A DNA stretch of 64,000 nt from Sphaerisporangium flaviroseum. GTDB lineage: Bacteria > Actinomycetota > Actinomycetes > Streptosporangiales > Streptosporangiaceae. The first letter of the stretch is position 1. Each line of letters starts with the position of its first letter. Below the pieces are notes generated by a model that saw nothing but the letters and a program-made list of their open reading frames with translations, did no database searches and was not told the DNA's origin. The translations under genes were made by a program, and so were the position numbers. Below are positions 33,691-40,212 of this stretch, piece by piece. The stretch spans positions 253,246 through 317,245 of the forward strand of contig NZ_BAAAZR010000043.1 of the NCBI RefSeq assembly GCF_039537005.1. The letters run 5' to 3'.

Positions 33691-34060
33691 GGCCGAGGAG
33701 CATGTCGAGGAGCCAGCTGATCACGCCGACCAGGATCGCGCCCAGGAAGGCGGCCCAGAAGCCGCTCACGTGGAAGGGCAGCTCCAGTTGCTCGGCGATC
33801 CAGCTCGTGAGCAGCAGCAGGAGCGCGTTCACCACCAGCGCGAACAGTCCCAGCGTCAGCACGTAGAACGCGCAGCCGAAGGTCTTGATGATCGGCTTCA
33901 GCACGGCGTTCACGAGACCGAATATGAGCGCGACGGCGATGAGCGTGCCGGCGGTCTTCGCCGTGGTGGACCCGGAGACGGTGATCCCAGGGATGAGCTG
34001 GGTGGCCGCCCAGAGCGCACCGGCGACGACAAGGATCTTGAGGACGATCTTCACGCTCAT
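33677..34060 (-). CDS. Phage-holin-family / 4-TM membrane protein (YvlD-like)
   Basis: 127 aa from ATG 34060; upstream in-frame sequence lacks membrane character. Four hydrophobic segments fill the protein: KIVLKILVVAGALWAATQLI, TAGTLIAVALIFGLVNAVLK, AFYVLTLGLFALVVNALLLL and FWAAFLGAILVGVISWLLDM. This is the signature of the mycobacterial 4-TM/phage holin IV family. The motif LVNAVLKPIIKTFGCAFYVL is typical. Despite the family name it is usually a chromosomal housekeeping membrane protein, and no phage genes are near. It converges with the LacI gene, overlapping its end by 14 nt. Confidence 0.9.
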   Translation of the reverse strand: MSVKIVLKILVVAGALWAATQLIPGITVSGSTTAKTAGTLIAVALIFGLVNAVLKPIIKTFGCAFYVLTLGLFALVVNALLLLLTSWIAEQLELPFHVSGFWAAFLGAILVGVISWLLDMLLGLNDD

Positions 34061-34197
34061 GATGGTCGCATGGGTCACGGTGGCAGCGGTAGGGCCGTAG
34101 GGCCTCGGCCGTTTGGTCGCGGGGCCGGTGAGAGGTCGAAAAGCGGGGGAGTGTTCCCTTGAGGGGTGAGGCATTCGCGGACCGAAGGGAGCAGACC

Positions 34198-35202
34198 ATG
34201 ACACGCGCGATCACGTTGCGCTCGCGGCCCGTCGGGTGGCCGACCGAGGACAACTTCGAGTTGGTCGAGGTGGAGCTTCCGCCACTGCGCGAAGGCCAGA
34301 TCCTCGTGCGCAACCTTTTCATGTCCGTCGACCCCTACATGCGCGGGCGCATGAACGAGGGGGAGTCGTACGTGCCGCCCTTCGAGGTCGGCGAGCCGCT
34401 CCAGGGCGGTGCCGTCGGAGAGGTGGTCGAGAGCCGGGCTCCGGAGTTCGAGATCGGCGACACCGTCCTGCACAACTACGGCTGGCGCGAGCACGCCGTC
34501 ATGGACGCGTCGGAGGCACAGAAGATCACGCCGCTGCCCGGGGTGCCGCTGTCCGCGTACCTCGGCGTGCTCGGCATGCCGGGCCTGACGGCCTACGTGG
34601 GCCTGCTGGACATCGCGGCCTTCAAGGAGGGCGACGCGGTGTTCGTCTCGGGTGCCGCCGGTGCGGTCGGCAGCGTGGCGGGGCAGATCGCCCGTCTGAA
34701 GGGCGCCTCCCGGGTCGTCGGCAGCGCCGGGTCCGAGACCAAGGTCAGGTACGTGATCGACAAGCTGGGCTTCGACGACGCCTTCTGCTACAAGGCGAAC
34801 GGGCCCGTGGTCCAGCAGCTCAGGCGTGCCGTGCCCGACGGGATCGACGTCTACTTCGACAACGTCGGCGGCGAGCACCTGGAAGCGGCGATCGAGGTCT
34901 CCCGCCGCTATGGGCGGACCGCGATGTGCGGGGCCATCTCCACCTACAACGACCCCGAACCGCCGCCGGGCCCGCGCAACCTGTTCCAGGTCATCGCCAA
35001 GCGCCTCACGCTGCGTGGCTTCATCGTCAACGACCACGCGGACCGGATGCCCGACATGATCAAGGAGATCGGCCAGTGGCTCCAGGAGCGCCGGATCACC
35101 TTCGAGGAGACCGTCGTCGAAGGGCTGGAGAACGCCCCGGCGGCCTTCCTCGGCATGCTGCGCGGGGAGAATCTCGGCAAGATGATCGTGCGGCTTGTCT
35201 GA
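34198..35202 (+). CDS. NADP-dependent MDR oxidoreductase (CurA/PTGR-like)
   Basis: 334 aa from ATG 34198, with AAGGGAG upstream. MTRAITLRSRPVGWPTEDNF and VDPYMRGRMNEGESYVPPFE are hallmarks of the zinc-free CurA / leukotriene B4 12-hydroxydehydrogenase branch. The nucleotide-binding loop is FVSGAAGAVGSVAGQIARLK near residue 160, and YFDNVGGEHLEAAIEVSRRY follows. It reduces activated double bonds using NADPH in the cytoplasm. It is monocistronic; a hairpin follows the stop. Confidence 0.93.
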   Translation: MTRAITLRSRPVGWPTEDNFELVEVELPPLREGQILVRNLFMSVDPYMRGRMNEGESYVPPFEVGEPLQGGAVGEVVESRAPEFEIGDTVLHNYGWREHAVMDASEAQKITPLPGVPLSAYLGVLGMPGLTAYVGLLDIAAFKEGDAVFVSGAAGAVGSVAGQIARLKGASRVVGSAGSETKVRYVIDKLGFDDAFCYKANGPVVQQLRRAVPDGIDVYFDNVGGEHLEAAIEVSRRYGRTAMCGAISTYNDPEPPPGPRNLFQVIAKRLTLRGFIVNDHADRMPDMIKEIGQWLQERRITFEETVVEGLENAPAAFLGMLRGENLGKMIVRLV

Positions 35203-35211
35203 TGTGCATAT

Positions 35212-35227
35212 CCCCCCGAGTGGGGGG
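35212..35227. terminator. Compact C6/G6 hairpin after the oxidoreductase gene
   Basis: CCCCCCGAGTGGGGGG forms a perfect 6-bp stem with a 4-nt loop ten bases after the stop at 35202 and about 28 bases before the next start. It may end the upstream transcript, or act as an attenuator in the leader of the next gene. Confidence 0.55.
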
Positions 35228-35255
35228 AAAGGGGCCTTAAAGGGGGTGAGCGCAA

Positions 35256-35531
35256 ATGGACCAGGACGAGCTGCAGTCGCTGTCGCCCAAGGAGCTCCAC
35301 GACAGGGCGGTGCGCTACGCCGTGGCGCACGGCGACTTCGGCTTCCTGTGGAAACTGCTGACCGTGATCCCGGCCGCCGAGGCCGCGAGCGGGCACTCCG
35401 ACGAGGCGGCCAACGACCTCAGCCGGGTCTCGGCGCTGCTCAGTGATGCCATGGCGTCTGGTGAGGGCGAGCTCGGCGAGGCGCTGCGCCCGGTGTACAT
35501 CGCCTATCTCTCCGAGCACCCGGACGCCTGA
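35256..35531 (+). CDS. Small helical protein of unknown function
   Basis: 91 aa from ATG 35256, with AGGGGGTGAG upstream. It begins MDQDELQSLSPKELHDRAVR and continues with mostly helical sequence (HGDFGFLWKLLTVIPAAEAA). Acidic residues dominate and there is no signal peptide or membrane span. Coding-like wobble bias and a good ribosome site support a real gene. Its role cannot be inferred; it lies between the MDR reductase and an OsmC protein in the same direction. Confidence 0.75.
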   Translation: MDQDELQSLSPKELHDRAVRYAVAHGDFGFLWKLLTVIPAAEAASGHSDEAANDLSRVSALLSDAMASGEGELGEALRPVYIAYLSEHPDA

Positions 35532-35560
35532 ACCGGCGCGGCCGGCTTTAGGCTCCAGAT

Positions 35561-35959
35561 ATGGCATTGGTGAGTGTGGAGCGTACAGATGACGGCTTCG
35601 TGGCGCGCAACGACCGCGGAGCGGAGATCGCCCTGGGCGGCGGCGACGAGGAGGGTGTGTTCACCCCCGTGGAACTACTGCTGGTCGCGGTGGGAGGCTG
35701 CAACATCGTGACGGTCGAGCCGCTCACCGCTCAGCGCGGTCACCGGCTCGTGCGGCTGGCGATGACGGTGCAGGCGGAGAAGATCGAACCCACCCTGCTC
35801 GGGCCGGTCACCATCACCTACGACGTCGAACTGCCCGAGGGCGACGCCAAGGCGGACGAGGTCTTCCGCGCGGTCGCTCACCGGGTGCACGAGCGGCACT
35901 GCACGGTCAGCCGGTCCCTGGAGAAGGGCACCGAGGTCAAGGTCGAACTGCCTGAATAG
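35561..35959 (+). CDS. OsmC-family peroxiredoxin-like protein
   Basis: 132 aa from ATG 35561. The family core is EEGVFTPVELLLVAVGGCNI, with the first redox Cys, and VAHRVHERHCTVSRSLEKGT, with the second Cys. VTITYDVELPEGDAKADEVF lies between. OsmC/Ohr proteins reduce organic or fatty-acid hydroperoxides through these two cysteines. The protein is cytoplasmic. The start lies 30 bp behind the small helical protein gene, so the two may be co-transcribed. Confidence 0.92.
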   Translation: MALVSVERTDDGFVARNDRGAEIALGGGDEEGVFTPVELLLVAVGGCNIVTVEPLTAQRGHRLVRLAMTVQAEKIEPTLLGPVTITYDVELPEGDAKADEVFRAVAHRVHERHCTVSRSLEKGTEVKVELPE

Positions 35960-36116
35960 CCACTTGCGCCTGCGGGTCCGACCGTACCCGGTCATCACCG
36001 TGAGTTAGACCGAATCTATACCCTGCGATGACGAGTAGCTCAGGCCCCCGTATGTAGTGTTAAGGCAGGTCAAGAGGGATGCGACCAGTCGCCCGAGAGG
36101 GCGTCGCAGAGCTTTT

Positions 36117-36243
36117 CACCAAAAGGACGCGGTGGGGGACCGCGTCCAGTCTGCGGGACCGCCCGATGCGTTTGGGGGAAGGCATCGGCGCTGGACCGTG
36201 AGAGATCGGGGCCGGGCAGGCGGGGGACTGCCCGGCCCCGATT
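36117..36243 (-). ncRNA. 6C-like small RNA: hairpins with C5 loops (minus strand)
   Basis: On the minus strand three successive hairpins each expose CCCCC in the loop. The stems are 36205-36219/36228-36242 (15 bp, perfect), CCGATGC/GCATCGG (36163-36169/36182-36188) and GGACGCGGT/ACCGCGTCC (36125-36133/36139-36147). The last is followed on the minus strand by TTTTGGTG, which makes it an intrinsic terminator and fixes the direction. Two or more stem-loops with C-runs in the loops, the last one being the terminator, is the architecture of actinobacterial 6C RNAs, which base-pair with G-rich ribosome sites. Here the runs are five C, not six. No promoter was located. Confidence 0.55.
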
Positions 36244-36245
36244 CA

Positions 36246-36480
36246 TGCCCGGGGACGGTTCCCCCTGGCGCTCACCCTCGCCTTCCCGGCCCGCTTCCGC
36301 CACGCCCCTTCCCACCCCGCCGCGGCTTCCCGCCCACCACACCCTTCCCCCGGCCACGGCCCTTCCCCCGCCTTGCCGCGCCCTTCCTCGCCCAGCGGGC
36401 CTTCCTCGCCCTGCCCCTGCCCTTCCCTCACCCGCCCTTCCCCTGCCACGCCCCGCCGACTCCAGCGCACCTTTCCGTCA
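36246..36480. repeat. Polypyrimidine low-complexity tract
   Basis: About 235 bp of plus strand made overwhelmingly of C and T, with recurring CCCTTCCC-like words (for example near 36299, 36361 and 36384). No coding frame with a start and ribosome site is credible in it. Such asymmetric tracts can form triplex DNA or arise by slippage. Confidence 0.7.
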
Positions 36481-36524
36481 CGCCGGTCACATCGCCCTCC
36501 GCGTGACCCTACGCTGGAGGAGCT

Positions 36525-36650
36525 ATGAGCACTGATGTCGGTATTGATGGGGTTTGTGGCCCGAAGGTAGATCTTAATATGCTTTGCAATGATTTCGTTT
36601 GCTTTGTCCTGACTCGGTGGGTAAGGTTTCAAGCACGAAACGGATGGTGA
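36525..36650 (+). CDS. Possible 41-aa peptide upstream of the riboswitch
   Basis: ATG 36525 follows GGAGGAG with a 4-nt gap. The frame reads MSTDVGIDGVCGPKVDLNML and ends with NGW before TGA at 36650. It is AT-richer than any neighbouring gene and has three Cys. The good ribosome site is the only argument for translation. The same AT-rich stretch more likely contains the promoter for the riboswitch transcript. Confidence 0.25.
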   Translation: MSTDVGIDGVCGPKVDLNMLCNDFVCFVLTRWVRFQARNGW

Positions 36651-36675
36651 CCTGGTCTTCAGCAGGAAGGCCACC

Positions 36676-36812
36676 GTCCCGTACGTCGAATCCCACGGGC
36701 GCACCGCCCACGGGAACCGGGGACCCAAGTTTTGTGGGGTGAATCCGCGCAAGCGGTAGGGCGGCTCCAAGCCCGAATCCGTCAGCTAACCCGGTAGACG
36801 CGATGGAGAGGA
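36676..36812 (+). promoter_or_regulatory. ydaO/yuaA-type cyclic di-AMP riboswitch
   Basis: The conserved blocks of this class occur in order: CACGGGAACCGGGGACCCA (36709-36727), then GGGGTGAATCCGCGCAAGCG (36736-36755), GTAGGGCGGCTCC, GCCCGAATCCGTCAGC (36771-36786) and TAACCCGGTAGACG (36787-36800), followed by GGAGAGGAG. These are the core sequences of the ydaO-type aptamer that binds cyclic di-AMP. In actinomycetes it commonly turns off cell-wall hydrolase and resuscitation-factor genes. It lies about 300 nt upstream of the secreted-protein gene at 37118, with no gene between, so that gene is the likely target. Outer boundaries are approximate. Confidence 0.92.
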
Positions 36813-37117
36813 GACCAGAGTGGAGCATCCCACTCCGCACAGTCCACAGACCGGGCAACCCTAAGACCTGGATCTTGCCGTCAGAAGCGGCCGGACTAGT
36901 CGGCTGTTAGCAGCCGTCCCATCGGGCGATTGACTCGCCCTCTGCGACACATGGTGGCCTGGTGCCACCGCTAACCGACCCAAGTACGAACGCGCGCTCG
37001 GCGCGGCTGGACGCTGTCCCGTTAAGCACCCGAAAGCGCTTTCCACCCCCCGCACCGATCCCCCTCGGCGACTCGGAGCGCGGTCCCCTTGTCTTCTGAT
37101 GAAAGATCCCTTTCCCC

Positions 37118-37735
37118 ATGTCTTTTTTCATGAACACCCCCAATGCACGATGGACGGCAACTCTCGTAGGCGCGGCTCTGCTCTGTACCACCGCTGTCGC
37201 CACCACCGCCGGCACCGTCGCCGCCCATGCCGATGACCACGTCGTGAAGACCGTGACGGCGCAGGCCGCCAAGCCGGTGCTGCTCAAGGGCAGCACCAAG
37301 GCCTCGTACTTCTGGGACGACGCTTCCGGGCGTATGGGTGACACAGGCCTTCCGGCCATCGGCAAGCCCATGCAGAAGGGTCTCTTCGCGAGCCCCAGCT
37401 GGCCTCTCGGCACCGAGGGCTACGTCGAGTACAACGGCAAGAAGGCCCCCTTCTTCATCGGTGACCGCGGCCCGGGCGTCCCGTCGGAGAGCGGCGTCAT
37501 GCTCGACATCGACGGCAAGACCTTCGCCCAGCTGACCGGCGGCACCTTCAGCGACAGCTCGCTCGTGGTGACCGGCTTCTCCGCCGGCCACATCAAGGTC
37601 AACTACGTGATCACCAAGTGGGGCACCGGAGTGGGCAAGAAGAACCACCCCGTCCCGTTCTCCACGGGCGCGTGGGGCGTCTACGACCACAACCCCGCCA
37701 AGCCCGTCACGCCGGCGGTCCCCGCCGGCAACTGA
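37118..37735 (+). CDS. Secreted protein under probable cyclic di-AMP control
   Basis: 205 aa from ATG 37118; ATG 37130 is an alternative. The signal peptide has a hydrophobic core (TATLVGAALLCTTAVATTAG) and a probable cleavage after AHA. The mature part includes GTEGYVEYNGKKAPFFIGDR, then GPGVPSESGVMLDIDGKTFA and TKWGTGVGKKNHPVPFSTGA. No cysteine pair or known wall-hydrolase motif was recognised, but the position behind a ydaO-type riboswitch is one normally held by cell-wall remodelling enzymes. A sugar-hydrolase-like or double-psi barrel fold is possible. The enzyme class is not established. Confidence 0.8.
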   Translation: MSFFMNTPNARWTATLVGAALLCTTAVATTAGTVAAHADDHVVKTVTAQAAKPVLLKGSTKASYFWDDASGRMGDTGLPAIGKPMQKGLFASPSWPLGTEGYVEYNGKKAPFFIGDRGPGVPSESGVMLDIDGKTFAQLTGGTFSDSSLVVTGFSAGHIKVNYVITKWGTGVGKKNHPVPFSTGAWGVYDHNPAKPVTPAVPAGN

Positions 37736-37929
37736 GACCGGACGAGGACGCGGGGCGCGGAACACCTCCGCAGAGGGACGCACTGGTGAACGCTGAGGCA
37801 CGCCCGGACACCGCCGTCCGGGTGAACTCACAGCCCCCCGCACGAAGGCATGACCTGGCCACCCGCCCGTCACATCGCCCCCGCTGATGTGCGGAGCCTC
37901 GCCGGGACTGCTAAAGTCACCGTAGTCAC

Positions 37930-38006
37930 GCGCCGCTAGCTCAGTTGGTTAGAGCAGCTGACTCTTAATCAGCGGGTCCGGGGTTCGAGTCCCTGGCGGC
38001 GCACCA
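37930..38006 (+). tRNA. tRNA-Lys (anticodon CTT), CCA encoded
   Basis: A full cloverleaf is visible: acceptor GCGCCGC pairs with GCGGCGC (37996-38002), D arm GCTC..GAGC, anticodon arm GCTGA-CTCTTAA-TCAGC with CTT at the centre, and T arm around GGTTCGAGTCC. Discriminator A and CCA are encoded at 38003-38006. Confidence 0.97.
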
Positions 38007-38034
38007 CGGCAATGGCCGATGGCATGGGCATTCT

Positions 38035-38065
38035 CCACTTGACGGAGGATGCCCACAGTCATTTC
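38035..38065 (+). repeat. 31-bp direct repeat, left copy
   Basis: This segment, beginning CCACTTGACGGAGG and ending CAGTCATTTC, recurs identically at 43154-43184 in the same orientation. It starts 29 bp after the tRNA-Lys CCA. Together the two copies bracket about 5.1 kb. Confidence 0.9.
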
Positions 38066-38069
38066 CGGC

Positions 38070-38220
38070 CCTGTGTGGGGTCGTTTGCTGGTCGGCCCAT
38101 CCTCCGCAGGTGTACTGGACGGCGGCCGCGTTGTTGTCGACGCCACGGACGACCAGGCACTTGCCGCTGTTCTTGTTGCGGATCTGCCCGTAGGGGCTGC
38201 GGCTGTGGCCGATCTGTGGG
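38070..38220 (-). pseudogene. Ricin-B lectin (RICIN) domain remnant
   Basis: Read leftwards the frame gives YGQIRNKNSGKCLVVRGVDN followed by NAAAVQYTCGGWADQQ. This is the first repeat of a beta-trefoil lectin domain as found in secreted actinomycete glycoside hydrolases. The homology breaks off at about 38085, just before the 31-bp repeat, and no start codon or rest of the domain is present. It is a fragment of a larger secreted gene destroyed by rearrangement. Confidence 0.65.
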
Positions 38221-38606
38221 GAATCCATGGCGGGTCTGGACATCATGTACCGGTCGATCTGGCACCCACCAACATCACCAACGAAGGGGGAGGGCGGTGC
38301 CGTGCCCTCACCCAGACCTGCGCACCCGCAGCTCCGCGACGGTCTCCACTGTGCATGTGTACTACCGCGAGTGTCCCATCCGTACCGCCTACAGCCCGCC
38401 ATCGCGAGTGACCATCCAACTCGGCGACGACAACACCGGGCAGCCTGGTGGAGATCTCGGGGGTGCGGGCTGCGCTCCCCCGATCAATTGACGGCCACCA
38501 TCGTTCGATCATCGATCCGTTACAGGCTGCTGAAAACGGCCACAGCTGTGCGGGGCAGGCGCCTGCACTGACGCGGTTCTGATCCATTACGTAGCTGGGA
38601 GGTTCG

Positions 38607-39998
38607 TTGCGTCACTTTATTCGGTTCCTCGTCGTCGGCTGTGCCGCCGCGTTTGTGGTGACGGGTCCGGCACCGGCACCCGCGCACGCAGCCGGTGCAC
38701 CGCCGTCGAGCGCCGGCCAGCGCTTCGCCCTGCTGGCCCAGGCCAACAATCTCTACGTCACCGCCGAGATCAGCGACAGCGGTGGCCACAACGGCATGCT
38801 GCGGGCACGGGCCGCCACGGTGGGCTCCTGGGAGACCTTCACGCTGCACACCTATGACAAGGGCGCCTCGGTCACGCTGCGCTCGGACGCCAACGGCCTG
38901 TACGTCACAGCCGAGGCCGGCGACACCGGCGCGGATAAGGGCATGCTGAGGGCGCAGGCCGATCTGGTGAAGTCGTGGGAGCAGTTCACGCTCGTCAACG
39001 CCGGGTCGGGCCTGTATGCGCTCAAGGCCAAGGCCAACGGGCTGTACGTCACCACCGAGAAGAACTACACCGGCAGCAGCGCCGGCATGTTGCGTGCCCG
39101 CAACTCCACCATCGGCTCGTGGGAAAGGTACAAGCTCGTGCCGGTCGGCGGTGCCGGCCCGGTCCCGACAGCCGCCACGCCCAGCGCGCAAACCGTCTCG
39201 GTGATGTCCTGGAACATTTGCAGCAACAACAGCGCCTGCCCGCTGTACCGGGCGACCACCGGCACGGTGGCCGGCACAGTCGCCGGGGCGGCGACGAACT
39301 CCTTCGCGCCGGATGCCCTGCTGTTGCAGGAGTTCTGCGAGAAGGACGCCAAGCCCCTGGAACTGGAGCTGGAAGGGCGGACCGGGCGCGGCTGGGATGT
39401 GCGGTACGCGCCGATCCAATACCTGCTCTCCGGTACGGCGGTGACGGCACAGAAGGTCTGCGTGCCCGACGTCAACAACGTCGACCGGGGCTCCTACGGC
39501 ATCGCGCTGGCGGTCCCGGACGTGAACACCTGGTACGCGGCGGCGCCGCTGACCTCGCCACCCGGCTACGAGCAGCGCACCGCGCTGTGCGCCGTCGTGG
39601 AGTCCAAGGCACTAAACCTCTGCGCCGCGCACTTCAGCTCCGGACTTTCCACCGACGACCCCGATGGCAGCTACCGAGTCCAGCAGGTGTCCGAGCTGCT
39701 CGCATCGGCGGCCAAGCCCGGATACAGGTCCGTCTTGGGTGGGGATCTGAACCTGACCCCGCCCGACAGTCCGTCCGGGCCCGTACCCGGTGCACTGGCA
39801 CCGGTGTACGCGGCGTACCAGGAATGTGATCAGTCAGCCCACAGCGGTGCCCGCAGGGGCACCCCCACCGCAGGCGGTTCGAAGATTGATTACATCTTCG
39901 GGCCGCGGTCGGCCGGCTACCAGTGCCAGGTGGGCACTTCCAACACCAGCTCTGACCACAAGCCGATCTACGCCACTATCACGATCCCCGATTCCTGA
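38607..39998 (+). CDS. Secreted EEP-family nuclease/phosphatase with three fascin-like repeats
   Basis: 463 aa from TTG 38607, which follows GGGAGG (38597-38602). The signal peptide ends APAHA. Residues about 40-175 hold three repeats of about 45 residues, each with a YVTAE/YVTTE centre and a GMLRA phrase, as in fascin/actin-cross-linking beta-trefoils. The catalytic domain begins VSVMSWNICSNNSACPLYRA and has DALLLQEFCEKDA with the metal Glu, VLGGDLNLTPPDSPSGPVPG with Asp/Asn, and TSSDHKPIYATI with the catalytic Asp-His. This is the endonuclease/exonuclease/phosphatase fold. A role as extracellular nuclease, phosphodiesterase or sphingomyelinase-like enzyme is possible. Confidence 0.87.
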   Translation: MRHFIRFLVVGCAAAFVVTGPAPAPAHAAGAPPSSAGQRFALLAQANNLYVTAEISDSGGHNGMLRARAATVGSWETFTLHTYDKGASVTLRSDANGLYVTAEAGDTGADKGMLRAQADLVKSWEQFTLVNAGSGLYALKAKANGLYVTTEKNYTGSSAGMLRARNSTIGSWERYKLVPVGGAGPVPTAATPSAQTVSVMSWNICSNNSACPLYRATTGTVAGTVAGAATNSFAPDALLLQEFCEKDAKPLELELEGRTGRGWDVRYAPIQYLLSGTAVTAQKVCVPDVNNVDRGSYGIALAVPDVNTWYAAAPLTSPPGYEQRTALCAVVESKALNLCAAHFSSGLSTDDPDGSYRVQQVSELLASAAKPGYRSVLGGDLNLTPPDSPSGPVPGALAPVYAAYQECDQSAHSGARRGTPTAGGSKIDYIFGPRSAGYQCQVGTSNTSSDHKPIYATITIPDS

Positions 39999-40000
39999 AT

Positions 40001-40040
40001 CCGTGATGGTGCCCGGCGGTCACCCCGGGCACCACCACGG
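40001..40040. terminator. Strong bidirectional hairpin between convergent genes
   Basis: Bases 40001-40016 pair with 40025-40040 over 16 positions with a single mismatch, across an 8-nt loop. It begins two bases after the stop of the EEP gene and faces the SARP gene ending at 40213. No T-tract. Confidence 0.8.
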
Positions 40041-40212
40041 CCGGCTGCCATGCCGGCGCGCAGATCAGGACATGATCTAGCGCGTCCAGGTGGAAGGTTG
40101 CCGGTGGATGGCGGACATACCCTGGCAGTGGACGTGCGACCGGGTGAGGGCGCCGTCGCCTGCCGCCGTCCCCGGTCCGGTCGGACGTAGGGGAGCGGCA
40201 TGGAGCCTGTCG

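Noticed and set aside
33677..34060. Prophage, from the holin-family annotation
   Set aside because: The 4-TM family is named after a phage holin but is a normal chromosomal membrane protein. No phage structural, replication or integrase genes are near.
36676..36980. A second riboswitch or attenuator between the aptamer and the 37118 gene
   Set aside because: Paired segments exist, but I could not define a second conserved motif or a convincing terminator/anti-terminator pair by eye.
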